NCBI RefSeq assembly: GCF_012726345.1
Contig: NZ_PTXN01000008.1
Location: 186,001-250,000 of the forward strand
From: Marinomonas sp. UCMA 3892
Lineage (GTDB): Bacteria; Pseudomonadota; Gammaproteobacteria; Pseudomonadales; Marinomonadaceae
DNA: 64,000 nucleotides
Reading direction: 5' to 3'
The notes under the pieces were generated by a model. That model had not been told where the DNA came from and searched no databases. It saw only the letters and a program-made list of their open reading frames with translations. Both the position numbers and the translations under genes were made by a program. Shown here in pieces: positions 16,577 to 25,876 of the stretch. Each line of letters begins with the position of its first letter. Position 1 is the first letter of the stretch.

Positions 16577-16858
16577 ATGTATAATCGTAACCTTCGTAAG
16601 CCAAGCCCCAATAAAAATATCTTTAAGTTTGCTAGCAAAAAAAATCATCACATTATTTTGTGTGAAAGTGCATTAGAATTTGACGCATGCTTTCATTTAG
16701 AGTTTTCCCCATTAATAGTTACGTTTGAATCTCAGCCTATCGGCATAGAGTATCAAGCAGATAATAAAGTTCGCCGTTATACACCGGACTTCAAGATCGT
16801 GAAGGATACAGGTGAGGTTGAATACATTGAGATAAAACCTATGAATAAGAGTCATTAA
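16577..16858 (+). CDS. TnsA-like transposon endonuclease, N-terminal domain only (truncated)
   Basis: This 93-residue protein resembles the N-terminal nuclease domain of TnsA: MYNRNLRKPSPNKNIFKFAS, then ESALEFDACF, YTPDFKIV and EYIEIKP. These supply the E...PD...ExK pattern of the restriction-endonuclease fold. Normal TnsA is about 200-270 residues. Here the frame stops just after the ExK motif, so the C-terminal TnsC-interacting part is missing and no tnsB, tnsC or tniQ follows. It is transcribed away from ffs, the position tnsA holds at one end of Tn7. It is probably the remnant of a Tn7-like element; whether the short protein is still made is unknown. Confidence 0.7.
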   Translation: MYNRNLRKPSPNKNIFKFASKKNHHIILCESALEFDACFHLEFSPLIVTFESQPIGIEYQADNKVRRYTPDFKIVKDTGEVEYIEIKPMNKSH

Positions 16859-16884
16859 TAAATTTCATAAATAAGTAAAGTGCT

Positions 16885-16923
16885 GGGAGCTACTTGAAAA
16901 AATACCTTAATCCAAGCGCTCCC
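16885..16923 (-). terminator. Possible terminator hairpin after the sbnI-like gene
   Basis: GGGAGC and GCTCCC arms, extended by TTG/CAA after an internal loop, form a hairpin 34 bases past the sbnI-like stop. No strong T-run follows on the minus strand, so it is a weak candidate. Confidence 0.35.
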
Positions 16924-16956
16924 TAGTAAATTTTGAAACTTGCCAGGGTTTAGTTT

Positions 16957-17445
16957 TCACTTCAGAAGTTCAAGAGAAATATTACATGTAGGCAATGGGC
17001 TTTTGAAAATATGCTTGGTGCTTTTTGGGGGGAAAAATTTTCTATTTTTTGCGAAATCCTTAATTACTTTAGGTGTGACCAGCATTGATGAATGGGTACT
17101 GATCAACTCAACTTCACTGTAATCTAGCAAGATGCAAGGAATACGTTTTAGGTTTAGTCTTTGAGCTGCTGCTCTTCGGTGATGGCCGTCCATAATCGCA
17201 AAACTGTCTCTATCTATCGTTACTGGTACCCGCCATAGCTTTTCCATTTCTATTTTATTGGCCAGCCAGTCTACACGATAATCATAAACTTCCTCGTTAG
17301 GTAGTATTAGATTTAAATCAACAAAAGTAACAGGTTTTGCACCCAGCATGGTCGACGTTCGCTCGGAAATGTCTGATAAAAAACTCTTATCCAGCATTGT
17401 TAATGTGTCGTGGAAAATGTCTGAGAATTGTTTTGCGTGCAACAT
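16957..17445 (-). CDS. sbnI: SbnI-like ParB/sulfiredoxin-fold protein (probable free serine kinase)
   Basis: This 162-residue protein has a ParB/Srx-type fold: VDLNLILPNEEVYDYRVDWL, then FAIMDGHHRRAAAQRL and RIPCILLDY. In Staphylococcus aureus SbnI is a ParB-like kinase that makes O-phospho-L-serine, the substrate of SbnA, and also acts in heme-responsive regulation. That protein is about 254 residues, so this one lacks the C-terminal extension. It is the last gene of the sbn-type operon, two bases after the sbnH-like stop. The role is inferred from fold and context. Confidence 0.72.
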   Translation of the reverse strand: MLHAKQFSDIFHDTLTMLDKSFLSDISERTSTMLGAKPVTFVDLNLILPNEEVYDYRVDWLANKIEMEKLWRVPVTIDRDSFAIMDGHHRRAAAQRLNLKRIPCILLDYSEVELISTHSSMLVTPKVIKDFAKNRKFFPPKSTKHIFKSPLPTCNISLELLK

Positions 17446-17447
17446 TG

Positions 17448-18668
17448 TTAATACTCCTTAGGAAATGTTAATTGATTATTTTGAATATAAATCCGTTCTG
17501 GGTGCGGATGGCTTAAAAAATCATGATGAGATATGTGCCAACCGTAGGCGCCAGCATGCTCAAATAGGACTAGATCACCAACCCTTACTTGCTCAACATG
17601 AACTTGTTTGCCTAATACATCTTTTGGAGTACATAACTCTCCACATAATGTGATGTTTTCTTGATTGAAACCTGGGCGAGAGCAGGGCCAGTTCCATTGC
17701 TCTTTCGGCACAATTTTGAAGGGGTGATTATGCTGCCAAGAAGAAGGTAGTCTAAAATGATGGCTGCCCCCCCTAAGAATGGCAAAGTTCTCGCCATGAT
17801 TAGTTTTAAGATCAGTCACCTCGGCGACATAACAACCAATGGGGGCTGTAACGAATCGCCCACACTCCATCGCCAGCTTGAACTCGATGCCAGATTGCTC
17901 AAAAATCAGCGTTAGTCCATCGCAGTAGAGCTCCCAATCAAACTGAGAGCCATGAGGTTCATAATTAAATCCAATTCCACCACCGACATTAATAAGTTCT
18001 ATTTCGAAGCCAAATGCTCGCTGCCACATTTGAGCGAGCTCAATGTAGTTTTGAATCAGGAGAAGATGGCTTTTAGCATCTAAGTTGTTGGATAGGGCAT
18101 GGAAGTGAAAGCCGACACAGCTGATGTTCGAATAATTCCCTAGAGACTTAAGAATACTTTCGATCTGATGTTGGTCAACTCCGAACTGGGTCGGTTTGCC
18201 AGCCATCTGTAACGTCGCATTTGGCAAGCTGAAATAAGGGTTTATGCGAAGCAAAACCTTTACAGGTTTTCCAGCGTCTTTTGCCAGTGTATTTAAGCGG
18301 ATGAGTTGAAGCTCACTTTCAATGTGATAGAGCTCCACGTTTGACTCTAGCGCTCCCTGTAACTCAACTGAAGTTTTTCCTGGTCCACCGAATGCAATCG
18401 GCTTATCAGGTGTTGCCTGTCTGACCTTATTTATCTCCCCTAAGGAAGCTACTTCAAAACCATAGACATAGGGCGCTAAGGTTCTAAGTACGGGCTTGTC
18501 AGAGTTGGCTTTGATCGCATAGTAGAAATTTACCTGTTCAGGCAATTCTCGCGTAATCCATTGAATTCGCTCTGATAAGTAGTCTAAATCGTAATAGTAA
18601 GCACATATCGGCTCATTCTGATCATCAATGTACTGTTTCAGGGGCGTTAGAGAAAATGGGGTTGTCAT
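17448..18668 (-). CDS. sbnH: SbnH-like PLP-dependent decarboxylase
   Basis: This 406-residue protein belongs to the group IV (Orn/DAP/Lys) decarboxylases. The PLP lysine is in FYYAIKANSD, the glycine-rich phosphate loop is NVGGGIGFNY, and the substrate cysteine motif is CGELCTPKDVL. In staphyloferrin B assembly SbnH removes CO2 from the citryl-diaminopropionate intermediate to give the ethylenediamine part. The start overlaps the sbnG stop by four bases (ATGA). Confidence 0.88.
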   Translation of the reverse strand: MTTPFSLTPLKQYIDDQNEPICAYYYDLDYLSERIQWITRELPEQVNFYYAIKANSDKPVLRTLAPYVYGFEVASLGEINKVRQATPDKPIAFGGPGKTSVELQGALESNVELYHIESELQLIRLNTLAKDAGKPVKVLLRINPYFSLPNATLQMAGKPTQFGVDQHQIESILKSLGNYSNISCVGFHFHALSNNLDAKSHLLLIQNYIELAQMWQRAFGFEIELINVGGGIGFNYEPHGSQFDWELYCDGLTLIFEQSGIEFKLAMECGRFVTAPIGCYVAEVTDLKTNHGENFAILRGGSHHFRLPSSWQHNHPFKIVPKEQWNWPCSRPGFNQENITLCGELCTPKDVLGKQVHVEQVRVGDLVLFEHAGAYGWHISHHDFLSHPHPERIYIQNNQLTFPKEY

Positions 18669-19432
18669 ACTATCTCCTTATGGGCCAAAAGGTGAGCTTG
18701 ATGCGCGCGTCGCATAATGCCTCTGTCATCACCAATGACGAATAGTGAAACCGATTGTTTACGCCAGCGTTGCATATCGTCGATATGACGGGGCAAAGCG
18801 CAAAAGGCTTTACCAGCAGAGTGAGCCGCTGCACAAATCTGCTCAAGAGCCTGTTGAACTTTAACGTGGCTTGTCTGCCACGATAAGCCCATGGATTGAG
18901 ATAGATCGGCAGCCCCTTCGAGAATTACGTCTATACCATCGACCTTTGCAATGGACTCCACATTGCTAAGTCCTTCCAAGCTTTCGATCATGACGACAAC
19001 TAGAGTGTTTTCCATAGCTTTGTGGATGGCATCATTTAAGCCATCCATGCCATAGCGGCTGGTCCGAGTAGAATTGAGTCCTCTATGTCCTAGTGGGGCA
19101 TAGTGGCATAACCCAACGGCATTTCGAGCCTGATTAGTGTGGTCAACTCTGGCAAATACCATACCCGCCACCCCAGCATCTAATAAAGGTACGACTAAGT
19201 GGGAGGTGTTAGGTGGAACTCGTACCAGTACTTCTAGCTGGCTAGCTCGGGCAGCCAGTACCATTGTTTCAATCTGCTCGCAGCTGATGAGCGTATGCTC
19301 CAAGTCAATTATTACAAAGTCATATCCAGCGGCAGCCATCTGCTCAAGAGCAACTGCAGATGGAATGGAGCAAAACACACCGAAGCATTCTTCCCTATTT
19401 AGAATTCGAGATTTGAGTGATGTCTTGAGCAT
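18665..19432 (-). CDS. sbnG: SbnG-like citrate synthase (HpcH/HpaI aldolase family)
   Basis: The protein has 255 residues from the ATG at 19432, which has GGAG nine bases upstream; a GTG at 19447 is the alternative. HpcH/HpaI aldolase motifs are visible: GYDFVIIDLEHT, VLVRVPPNTS and the metal-binding ILEGAADLSQSMG. SbnG condenses oxaloacetate and acetyl-CoA into citrate independently of the Krebs cycle, feeding siderophore synthesis. Its length is close to S. aureus SbnG (259). It sits in sbn order between the fused synthetase and the decarboxylase. Confidence 0.87.
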   Translation of the reverse strand: MLKTSLKSRILNREECFGVFCSIPSAVALEQMAAAGYDFVIIDLEHTLISCEQIETMVLAARASQLEVLVRVPPNTSHLVVPLLDAGVAGMVFARVDHTNQARNAVGLCHYAPLGHRGLNSTRTSRYGMDGLNDAIHKAMENTLVVVMIESLEGLSNVESIAKVDGIDVILEGAADLSQSMGLSWQTSHVKVQQALEQICAAAHSAGKAFCALPRHIDDMQRWRKQSVSLFVIGDDRGIMRRAHQAHLLAHKEIV

Positions 19433-19433
19433 T

Positions 19434-22400
19434 TTAGCGCGCTCCACTCAATGGGTTAGCCACTGACATCACACGTAGCCTAATTTCCGGCAGAAAGCGG
19501 CGGCTCGCTAGCTGTTCAACATCAATTTGAGCTGCAAAGAAGTCAAACAGCTTGAAGCGGTCGGCAATATTAGGATTGTTAGACTGGTACTGCTCGATCA
19601 CAGTTCGTGTCAGCTGCCAAAATTTCTCCTCATCGAAGCCGTAATGTAGATGAATGAACCAAGAAAGCTCAGCCAAGTTAACGAAGCATAGGGCGTCTTG
19701 GGTGAAATCCCGTAACTCACTAGCACTATTTGTTTCTAAAAACGAGTTGGGGTTTACTGCTGCATGCGCGGTTGGAGCATCAGTGAGCTCTGGCAGGGTA
19801 ACGGAATTCCCCATAAGCTCCCGGCTATAGCGGACACCGTCATGGAAATCTTTTAGCGCAACCTTGATTGGCATGCCATCTTGGTGGATTAAAAGCATAT
19901 TTTGAGCATGAGATTCTAGGGCTGTCCCGTACTGCCATAGTAAATGCATTACCGGTAAGTAGACTCGTTCAATGAGCTTTTGAATCCAGTTTTCTATTCC
20001 GTGCTGATTGATCCATGGATCGATTACGGGTCGTTTATCTAAATCAAGTTGCATGAGTATTGTCACAGGGCACGCTGATTGGTCCTCTTTTAGGTACGGA
20101 TAGACACTTTCACGCCAGATGCATGCCAGTGCGCCATATTGAGCAGGGATTTGAAGAGAGGGGGAAACCGACAGGCCGGCGATTTCACGTAAGATAATAG
20201 GTTTGTGCGCTTCGGGTAGAACTACATCATCTTGTACCAACTGCCATAGCCAGTCGCTTATCGGAGCTGCATTTTGCACAGTATGTGGCGCGAGAACGCG
20301 TGATGTTGAAGTATTTATAAGACTCATCGCCAATTTAACTGATGGTGCCCATAGGTTACTTACATTGGATAAAGTTCGAATCGACTGTTGTGGTAAATAA
20401 TCAGGCCCCTTTACATTAAGCTTAATCATTTGGGCTTTTACGATCTGGTCTTGGTAAAAAACGCGGATGACTTTTTCCCATTGCCATGGATGAACAGGAA
20501 GCAAGGCCACTTTATGGAATGTTTTACCCGCTTCGGCAATCTGTGTCTTAATTGACTTAATTTCTGAGCTGGAAAACTGCTGACGATAAATAGTTTCCCA
20601 ATTGTATGACTCACTGGTTTTTGTCTGAATCAGTGATTGGTCAACTGCGATCCAGACAACCGGATACCCTGATGAAAGTTCAGGTCCAAAGCGTTCATTC
20701 TCTATTAAGTCAAAGCCGATCCGAGATTTAAAACTTGGATGATACAAATGGCCGTTATTGGCGCGTGCTTCTTGCTCAAAATAAGTCATCTCTCGTAAAG
20801 GGATAGCAGGAAGAGATTGCAATGCCTGAGCGTGCTTTACTAGGGTTTGAATAAGCTCTTGCTGAAATTGGGTCCAGTGTTCTGGCTCCACCTCAATTAC
20901 TTGAGCAAGATCTAGCATAACTTGATTAAGAGAAGGGGCATTAGATTGATCTGATTCCTGTCTTCTCAGCGTTCCAGGTTGTAAGCGGATTCGACCAAAG
21001 CTGAAGCTAATACGAGCGTTACACTGGTAGCTTAATTCCTTAGTGACAGGAATATGTAGGCTATCGTTTACCTGTTGGTAGGAGAGGGCACGTTCAAATA
21101 GCAATGCCTCAAACAGCTGATCAATGACTCTTTGTTCTGCTTGCTGATACGGTACAGTCATCTCTGTTTTATTTAGTGGAGTAAGACCGCAGTAGTGATA
21201 GCGACAAAGTGGGTTCAAGATTCCAACCCATACAGGTTTTTCACCGCTCTTCTGGAAGGTACTGAGCATGTTGGCTTTCGCTGGCAACTCGCGTGTCTGC
21301 AGAAGTTGCTGCACATAGCTTTTCCCTTGTTCAGACTTATTGGCATCGAACAGGGTTTGTCCTGTTATGCGCCATAAGTCGTCTTCGGTTGTCGGACAAA
21401 ACCTAGCAATCGCACCGATTAGATGAGCAAGATGATTTACTACCAGATAGTATTTAAAACGGAACCAAGCTTCGTCAGTAGAATACCAAACGGAGCTATC
21501 ATGTTTGACTTCAGGACAACGCGTTCCTAACACAGAGTCTTTGACGACGCTGACACCTTCCATGTCACGTACTACCAGTTGGATGGGGATACCATTCTCA
21601 AATCTCATCAAACTATTTTGAAGATGAGCTTCAAGACTGATCCCCGTTTTAGCAAAGAGCTCCAGCGCAGGCAGGAGTGATACCTTGATATACTGCGCCC
21701 ACCAATCGCAGATAAAGTCTTTTGTCACGGATGTATTTGCAACCTGAGCAGCCTGATTAATGTAATGCAGCAAAGGCAATTCACCTGTTTCAAGATTTTC
21801 TTCAACAAGACTGCCCAAAATCCGTGTTTTTGCCAGAGCGCTAGCTTCCAAGCCCGCTCGATAAACGATGCCAAATGATGCCTCTAACTCAGGAATCTTA
21901 AGTGTCTGAGCGGCCAATTCTGGTAATAAACGAAGGTTTTCCTGAGATTCATCAGGGCCGATTTTGTTGAGTAATCGACTGGCATCAATAGCCCTAATTA
22001 TCTGCTCAGTTGGATTGTTGCGGATAAAGTTGGTGATTCGAACATCTAGGGACAGTTTTAGAAACAGTCCGGTTTCGGGCATCCATACAGTGCGTACGGA
22101 TGACGTAGGCCAAACCACTTGGCCTATTGGTCCAAGTGAAATAATAGCTTGACCGTCAAGCTTCCTACGAATCTCGTCGTTATCGAACAGGAAGTTTGCC
22201 TGCCAAGGGTGGCAGGGCAGAAGTTCATATTGATTAGATTTCGTCCCCAATAGTTGCTCTGCTTCATATTGTGCCTTTGGATCAATTAACTTGGATACGT
22301 CATGACCACTGGCATATGTCTGAAGTAATTCTGGCGCTACGGCGAAGTAGTGTAGTTTGAATGACGCCCCTAATTCAGGGCTATAACGTCGAATATCGTC

Positions 22401-22952
22401 TTCGCTAAAACCGATGTTGGCTTTTGATGTGACATGAAATGGATGGCCTAGCAGCATACCTTGTTCAGAGGTGATGAAATTTTTGACGAGATGTAACGAA
22501 TCTATTGGGCCACTTCGTTCATTCATGAAGAAACGGGATCGCTCTACGCTATTGCACATGTGTTCATAGAGTGTGGCTGCGGCCTCATGTTGTGCATCAA
22601 GTGGCTCCGCTTCAAAAGCCAACTGCTGACTAATCAATTTCAGCAACGGCTGTATCTCGGTTAAACGCTCTACATGGAATCCTTTTGCAGACTCTAGTAC
22701 GAACTGCTCACCATACTGGTGGTAGCCAGTTAGGGATAAATGTATGATGCTGCCGTATAAGATGGTATCCGATGAAGTAAAAGGATAAGCAAAGCAAATC
22801 GAAGCTTCTGTAGGATCCAGCATGTCGAAAAGTGGATTGTTGGTATGTGGAATCTCAAGCTTACTTATCTCCACACCAGTCTCACGAAAATAGGTATTGA
22901 GATATTGTTCGTAAAGCTTGTTTAGCCAACGTGAGTTTTGGGTTGACGTCAT
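19434..22952 (-). CDS. Fused double NIS siderophore synthetase (SbnE-SbnF-like)
   Basis: This 1172-residue protein contains two full IucA/IucC synthetase modules of about 590 residues each. The first has GHPFHVTSKANIGFS and PCHPWQANF; the second has HLYHPSFKSRIGF, PVHPWQWEKV and SIRTLSNVSN. NIS synthetases adenylate a carboxylate and join it to an amine. In S. aureus the matching steps are done by separate SbnE (578) and SbnF (592) proteins, encoded in this order between sbnD and sbnG. No stop or frameshift separates the halves, so this is a true fusion. Which half does which step is not certain. Confidence 0.88.
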   Translation of the reverse strand: MTSTQNSRWLNKLYEQYLNTYFRETGVEISKLEIPHTNNPLFDMLDPTEASICFAYPFTSSDTILYGSIIHLSLTGYHQYGEQFVLESAKGFHVERLTEIQPLLKLISQQLAFEAEPLDAQHEAAATLYEHMCNSVERSRFFMNERSGPIDSLHLVKNFITSEQGMLLGHPFHVTSKANIGFSEDDIRRYSPELGASFKLHYFAVAPELLQTYASGHDVSKLIDPKAQYEAEQLLGTKSNQYELLPCHPWQANFLFDNDEIRRKLDGQAIISLGPIGQVVWPTSSVRTVWMPETGLFLKLSLDVRITNFIRNNPTEQIIRAIDASRLLNKIGPDESQENLRLLPELAAQTLKIPELEASFGIVYRAGLEASALAKTRILGSLVEENLETGELPLLHYINQAAQVANTSVTKDFICDWWAQYIKVSLLPALELFAKTGISLEAHLQNSLMRFENGIPIQLVVRDMEGVSVVKDSVLGTRCPEVKHDSSVWYSTDEAWFRFKYYLVVNHLAHLIGAIARFCPTTEDDLWRITGQTLFDANKSEQGKSYVQQLLQTRELPAKANMLSTFQKSGEKPVWVGILNPLCRYHYCGLTPLNKTEMTVPYQQAEQRVIDQLFEALLFERALSYQQVNDSLHIPVTKELSYQCNARISFSFGRIRLQPGTLRRQESDQSNAPSLNQVMLDLAQVIEVEPEHWTQFQQELIQTLVKHAQALQSLPAIPLREMTYFEQEARANNGHLYHPSFKSRIGFDLIENERFGPELSSGYPVVWIAVDQSLIQTKTSESYNWETIYRQQFSSSEIKSIKTQIAEAGKTFHKVALLPVHPWQWEKVIRVFYQDQIVKAQMIKLNVKGPDYLPQQSIRTLSNVSNLWAPSVKLAMSLINTSTSRVLAPHTVQNAAPISDWLWQLVQDDVVLPEAHKPIILREIAGLSVSPSLQIPAQYGALACIWRESVYPYLKEDQSACPVTILMQLDLDKRPVIDPWINQHGIENWIQKLIERVYLPVMHLLWQYGTALESHAQNMLLIHQDGMPIKVALKDFHDGVRYSRELMGNSVTLPELTDAPTAHAAVNPNSFLETNSASELRDFTQDALCFVNLAELSWFIHLHYGFDEEKFWQLTRTVIEQYQSNNPNIADRFKLFDFFAAQIDVEQLASRRFLPEIRLRVMSVANPLSGAR

Positions 22953-24157
22953 AGTCTGATTGCCTTTTGGTTGGTGGTGTTTTTGTTAGGAATGAGAAAG
23001 AGTGCAGCCGCAGCAAAAAAAGCAGCACTGATGGCTATGGCCCCCGAAGCTTGAAAAAACGAATAGCCTCCCGCTGCGGCTAGTGGACCAATTAACTGCC
23101 CGAGAACCAGTGCGCTTTTAGCGGTGCCTATTGCTTGTCCTTGCTGACTTGAGCCTGCTTGTTTGCCAATGCTGTACATGACCGCGGGGATCAATGCGGC
23201 AAAAAAGAATCCTTGAATGATTCGTAGTAGTGCGATAAGCCATAGGCTATTTACCCAGAGCAGCGCCAGAACCGTTGCGCCACATCCCGCAGCTGCGGTG
23301 ATAAAGCTTCCGACAGCATCACCTTGATCATTGCGTTTTCCCCAGTAGGCTCCGGCTACAAAAGTGGCTGCCCAAGCGATAGCGTGCAGAACTCCTGTCG
23401 CGGTTGCGGGGGGAGCTAAGGTTTGCTCAAGGTCATTGATATAAAGGGCAAAGCAGGTCACTAGTGCAAAGGCTCCGCCTTGGGCGAAGGCGCCAGCACC
23501 AAGCCAAGAGAGTGTTGGCCAATTTAAATACCATCCCTTAGCGAGAGCGGTGCCGCTTTGCTCTATGAGTGAAGAGGAGGAAGCCCCTTGAAGTAATAAC
23601 GTTGCGGTAATTAGAGCGATACATGTCATACCCGCTGTTAAATTCAATAGGAGTTTCATTCCCCATTGGTCCATAAACAGCCCTCCAACAAGGGGACCGC
23701 TTAGGCAGGCTGCGGCAATTGCGCTCTGGAGTTTTGCTAATGTGACCCCTCTGGATATACCATCGACAGGAGAGGCTGACTCCACGATATGACTGGTGTA
23801 TGCCGTTATTGCAACGGATACGCCACATAAACCAAGCAATATTCGGGAAAAAAGAAATAGCGCGATCGTTTCGGAAATAGACATCAGAACCAGTGAAAGA
23901 CAGAAGCCTGAAAGTGCTATCGTTAAGAGGTTCTTGTATCCCCAGCGATCTGCTAGTCGTCCAATAAATGGCGCGGTTAGCATACTGCCTACTGCTGGGG
24001 CGGCTAACGCGATGCTTGCCCAAATTGCCAAGTTGCCTGCATGTGCCGTCAGCTTTTCCAAGTACAACGGCATGACGGGAATCAGAACCATCAAGCCAAA
24101 CGTGGCTAGAAACTGACAGCACAGAAGAAGATGAAGAGCTCTGGCATTAGCTTTCAT
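22949..24157 (-). CDS. sbnD: SbnD-like MFS siderophore exporter
   Basis: This 402-residue protein has about twelve hydrophobic helices and the MFS motif APFIGRLADRWGYK between helices 2 and 3. Placed between two NIS synthetase genes, as sbnD is, it would export the finished siderophore across the inner membrane. It overlaps the synthetase upstream by 11 bases and the fused synthetase downstream by four (ATGA). Confidence 0.85.
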   Translation of the reverse strand: MKANARALHLLLCCQFLATFGLMVLIPVMPLYLEKLTAHAGNLAIWASIALAAPAVGSMLTAPFIGRLADRWGYKNLLTIALSGFCLSLVLMSISETIALFLFSRILLGLCGVSVAITAYTSHIVESASPVDGISRGVTLAKLQSAIAAACLSGPLVGGLFMDQWGMKLLLNLTAGMTCIALITATLLLQGASSSSLIEQSGTALAKGWYLNWPTLSWLGAGAFAQGGAFALVTCFALYINDLEQTLAPPATATGVLHAIAWAATFVAGAYWGKRNDQGDAVGSFITAAAGCGATVLALLWVNSLWLIALLRIIQGFFFAALIPAVMYSIGKQAGSSQQGQAIGTAKSALVLGQLIGPLAAAGGYSFFQASGAIAISAAFFAAAALFLIPNKNTTNQKAIRL

Positions 24158-25865
24158 TGGAAAATGTACTTTCGGATAGTTCGGTTACTTCAACATAGTG
24201 TAATGGATTAAGGATCTCTCCCATTGCACTAGGCATTCCTGAAGTGGCCTGCTGTTGATGTAATAGTGGGGTAAGCAGTTGTTTGAATGGCCAAACCTTT
24301 GAGTCAAGTAAGGTTTCACAAAGGGTAGCGGCTAATTGCATATCACGTAGGCTATTCGCAAAGTCTTCAAGACAAATCCGGATCCAACGCCAAAAGTCAG
24401 CTTCATTGTGATCGCAGTGTCGAAGTGCTGCTAAAGCGATAGGATATAAGTTCACTTGTATACCGAGCGTTACGAAGTACCCTAAAAGCTGCTGATCGGA
24501 CTCTAGTACTAGCGAGTTTGACGTCGACCAGTCGATCTTGTAGTCAGGTATAGGCAAGCCGCTTTTCTTGAGACGATCTGTGCAGATTCTAAGGGTGTCG
24601 TGGTCTCGGAGAATAAAGCCGCTTAGTTCGCCATCTTGATACTGTGCGATAACGTTTTGTCCATGGCATTCAGGCATTACCCCGTAGCTCCATAATGTCA
24701 GGAATGTATCAATAAATAGTGACGACAATTTTTTAACGGCTTGCCAGGGATCAGTCTGTTCGCCCAACAGTTTCTGAAATACAGAAATTTGTGAGAAGGC
24801 CAGCGACGATAAAGTGATTTGCTGGCTTGACTGGTCATTTGCCTGGGTGGGTAAATAGCGCAGTTGGCAGCCGAATAATCCTTTGTTTTTAATTAGATCT
24901 TGACCAGATACTTCATGGGTGTCTTTGACTACCCACCAACGATTTTCATCGCACAGGGTTAATACCTCTGCGAGATCGGGTTGCTGGACTAAAATCATTT
25001 CTAGCAACCGGCAGGCTTCATCACCATTGATCAAGTAGCGAGGTGGCATTGATCGGACAGCACCCAATGTTCGAGCATTAGTGGAGAGCTTTAAGTGGAG
25101 ATTTCTGTCTTGTAAGCTGATGAGTGTGCGTAACGAAGATGTAGGCACACCAGCTAGAGACGTGAATGAAAGATTAATGCCTTCAACACCACTGTCATCA
25201 GATAAAAGCTCACGATGCTGGGTAGGTAACATCGGCAGAGTGATATAATTTGGAGCTAACTTCGCCATTTTGTTTTTAAGCTGGGCGAGTTCCTTGTCTT
25301 TAAGGAGAAGGTCAGCAGGCTGTGAAGCTTGCTTAGTTATTAGTTGACTAGGATGGAAAGCCCACCAATGTAGGTTGAATGAAGTTGAAACTAACGAAGC
25401 TAGTGCACCCTTTGCATGTGCAAAAGGATGGAATGGGCGATCCGCAGCTAAAGCTATCCTTTCGCTGGTAATCAAAGTGTCACGTCCCTGATCCTCAAGG
25501 GATTGCAGCAGTGTTGGTAGAGAGTCGATCAAATCGAAACTCTCATGCCACCATTGAATGACTTCAGCATGGTTCGACTTTGGCCACCATGATGCTTGAA
25601 CCAAGTAAAGGATGACTTGCCTAAGGTCTATCAATTTACGGGAATGGTTAGCTTTATCGGACAGGTGAACTATGTTGTCCAGCACTCGATATGGCCTTAG
25701 TCCTTGCTGTCGATCACAGGTTAGTTCTAGTGAGATTGAATCGTTCAGTGCAATAGACATTAAGGGCTCAGAAAATCTTAGTTGACTATGAAAATCGTTG
25801 AAATTTTCCATATAGAGAGCATCAATCAGTTTTTGAAGTTGATCGGCGTAAAGCTGGTGCAACAT
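24147..25865 (-). CDS. sbnC: SbnC-like NIS siderophore synthetase
   Basis: This 572-residue IucA/IucC-family protein is the expected third synthetase. The ATP-binding segment reads ADRPFHPFAHAKGAL, a variant of the HPxxKxRxG motif. In the C-terminal FhuF-like part, MPECHGQNVIAQYQDG and LRDHD are the usual catalytic-loop motifs. In staphyloferrin B assembly SbnC adds alpha-ketoglutarate last. Its place after sbnB matches the S. aureus order. The start codon is ATG 11 bases after the sbnB-like stop. Confidence 0.85.
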   Translation of the reverse strand: MLHQLYADQLQKLIDALYMENFNDFHSQLRFSEPLMSIALNDSISLELTCDRQQGLRPYRVLDNIVHLSDKANHSRKLIDLRQVILYLVQASWWPKSNHAEVIQWWHESFDLIDSLPTLLQSLEDQGRDTLITSERIALAADRPFHPFAHAKGALASLVSTSFNLHWWAFHPSQLITKQASQPADLLLKDKELAQLKNKMAKLAPNYITLPMLPTQHRELLSDDSGVEGINLSFTSLAGVPTSSLRTLISLQDRNLHLKLSTNARTLGAVRSMPPRYLINGDEACRLLEMILVQQPDLAEVLTLCDENRWWVVKDTHEVSGQDLIKNKGLFGCQLRYLPTQANDQSSQQITLSSLAFSQISVFQKLLGEQTDPWQAVKKLSSLFIDTFLTLWSYGVMPECHGQNVIAQYQDGELSGFILRDHDTLRICTDRLKKSGLPIPDYKIDWSTSNSLVLESDQQLLGYFVTLGIQVNLYPIALAALRHCDHNEADFWRWIRICLEDFANSLRDMQLAATLCETLLDSKVWPFKQLLTPLLHQQQATSGMPSAMGEILNPLHYVEVTELSESTFSNES

Positions 25866-25876
25866 AGTTATTTCTC

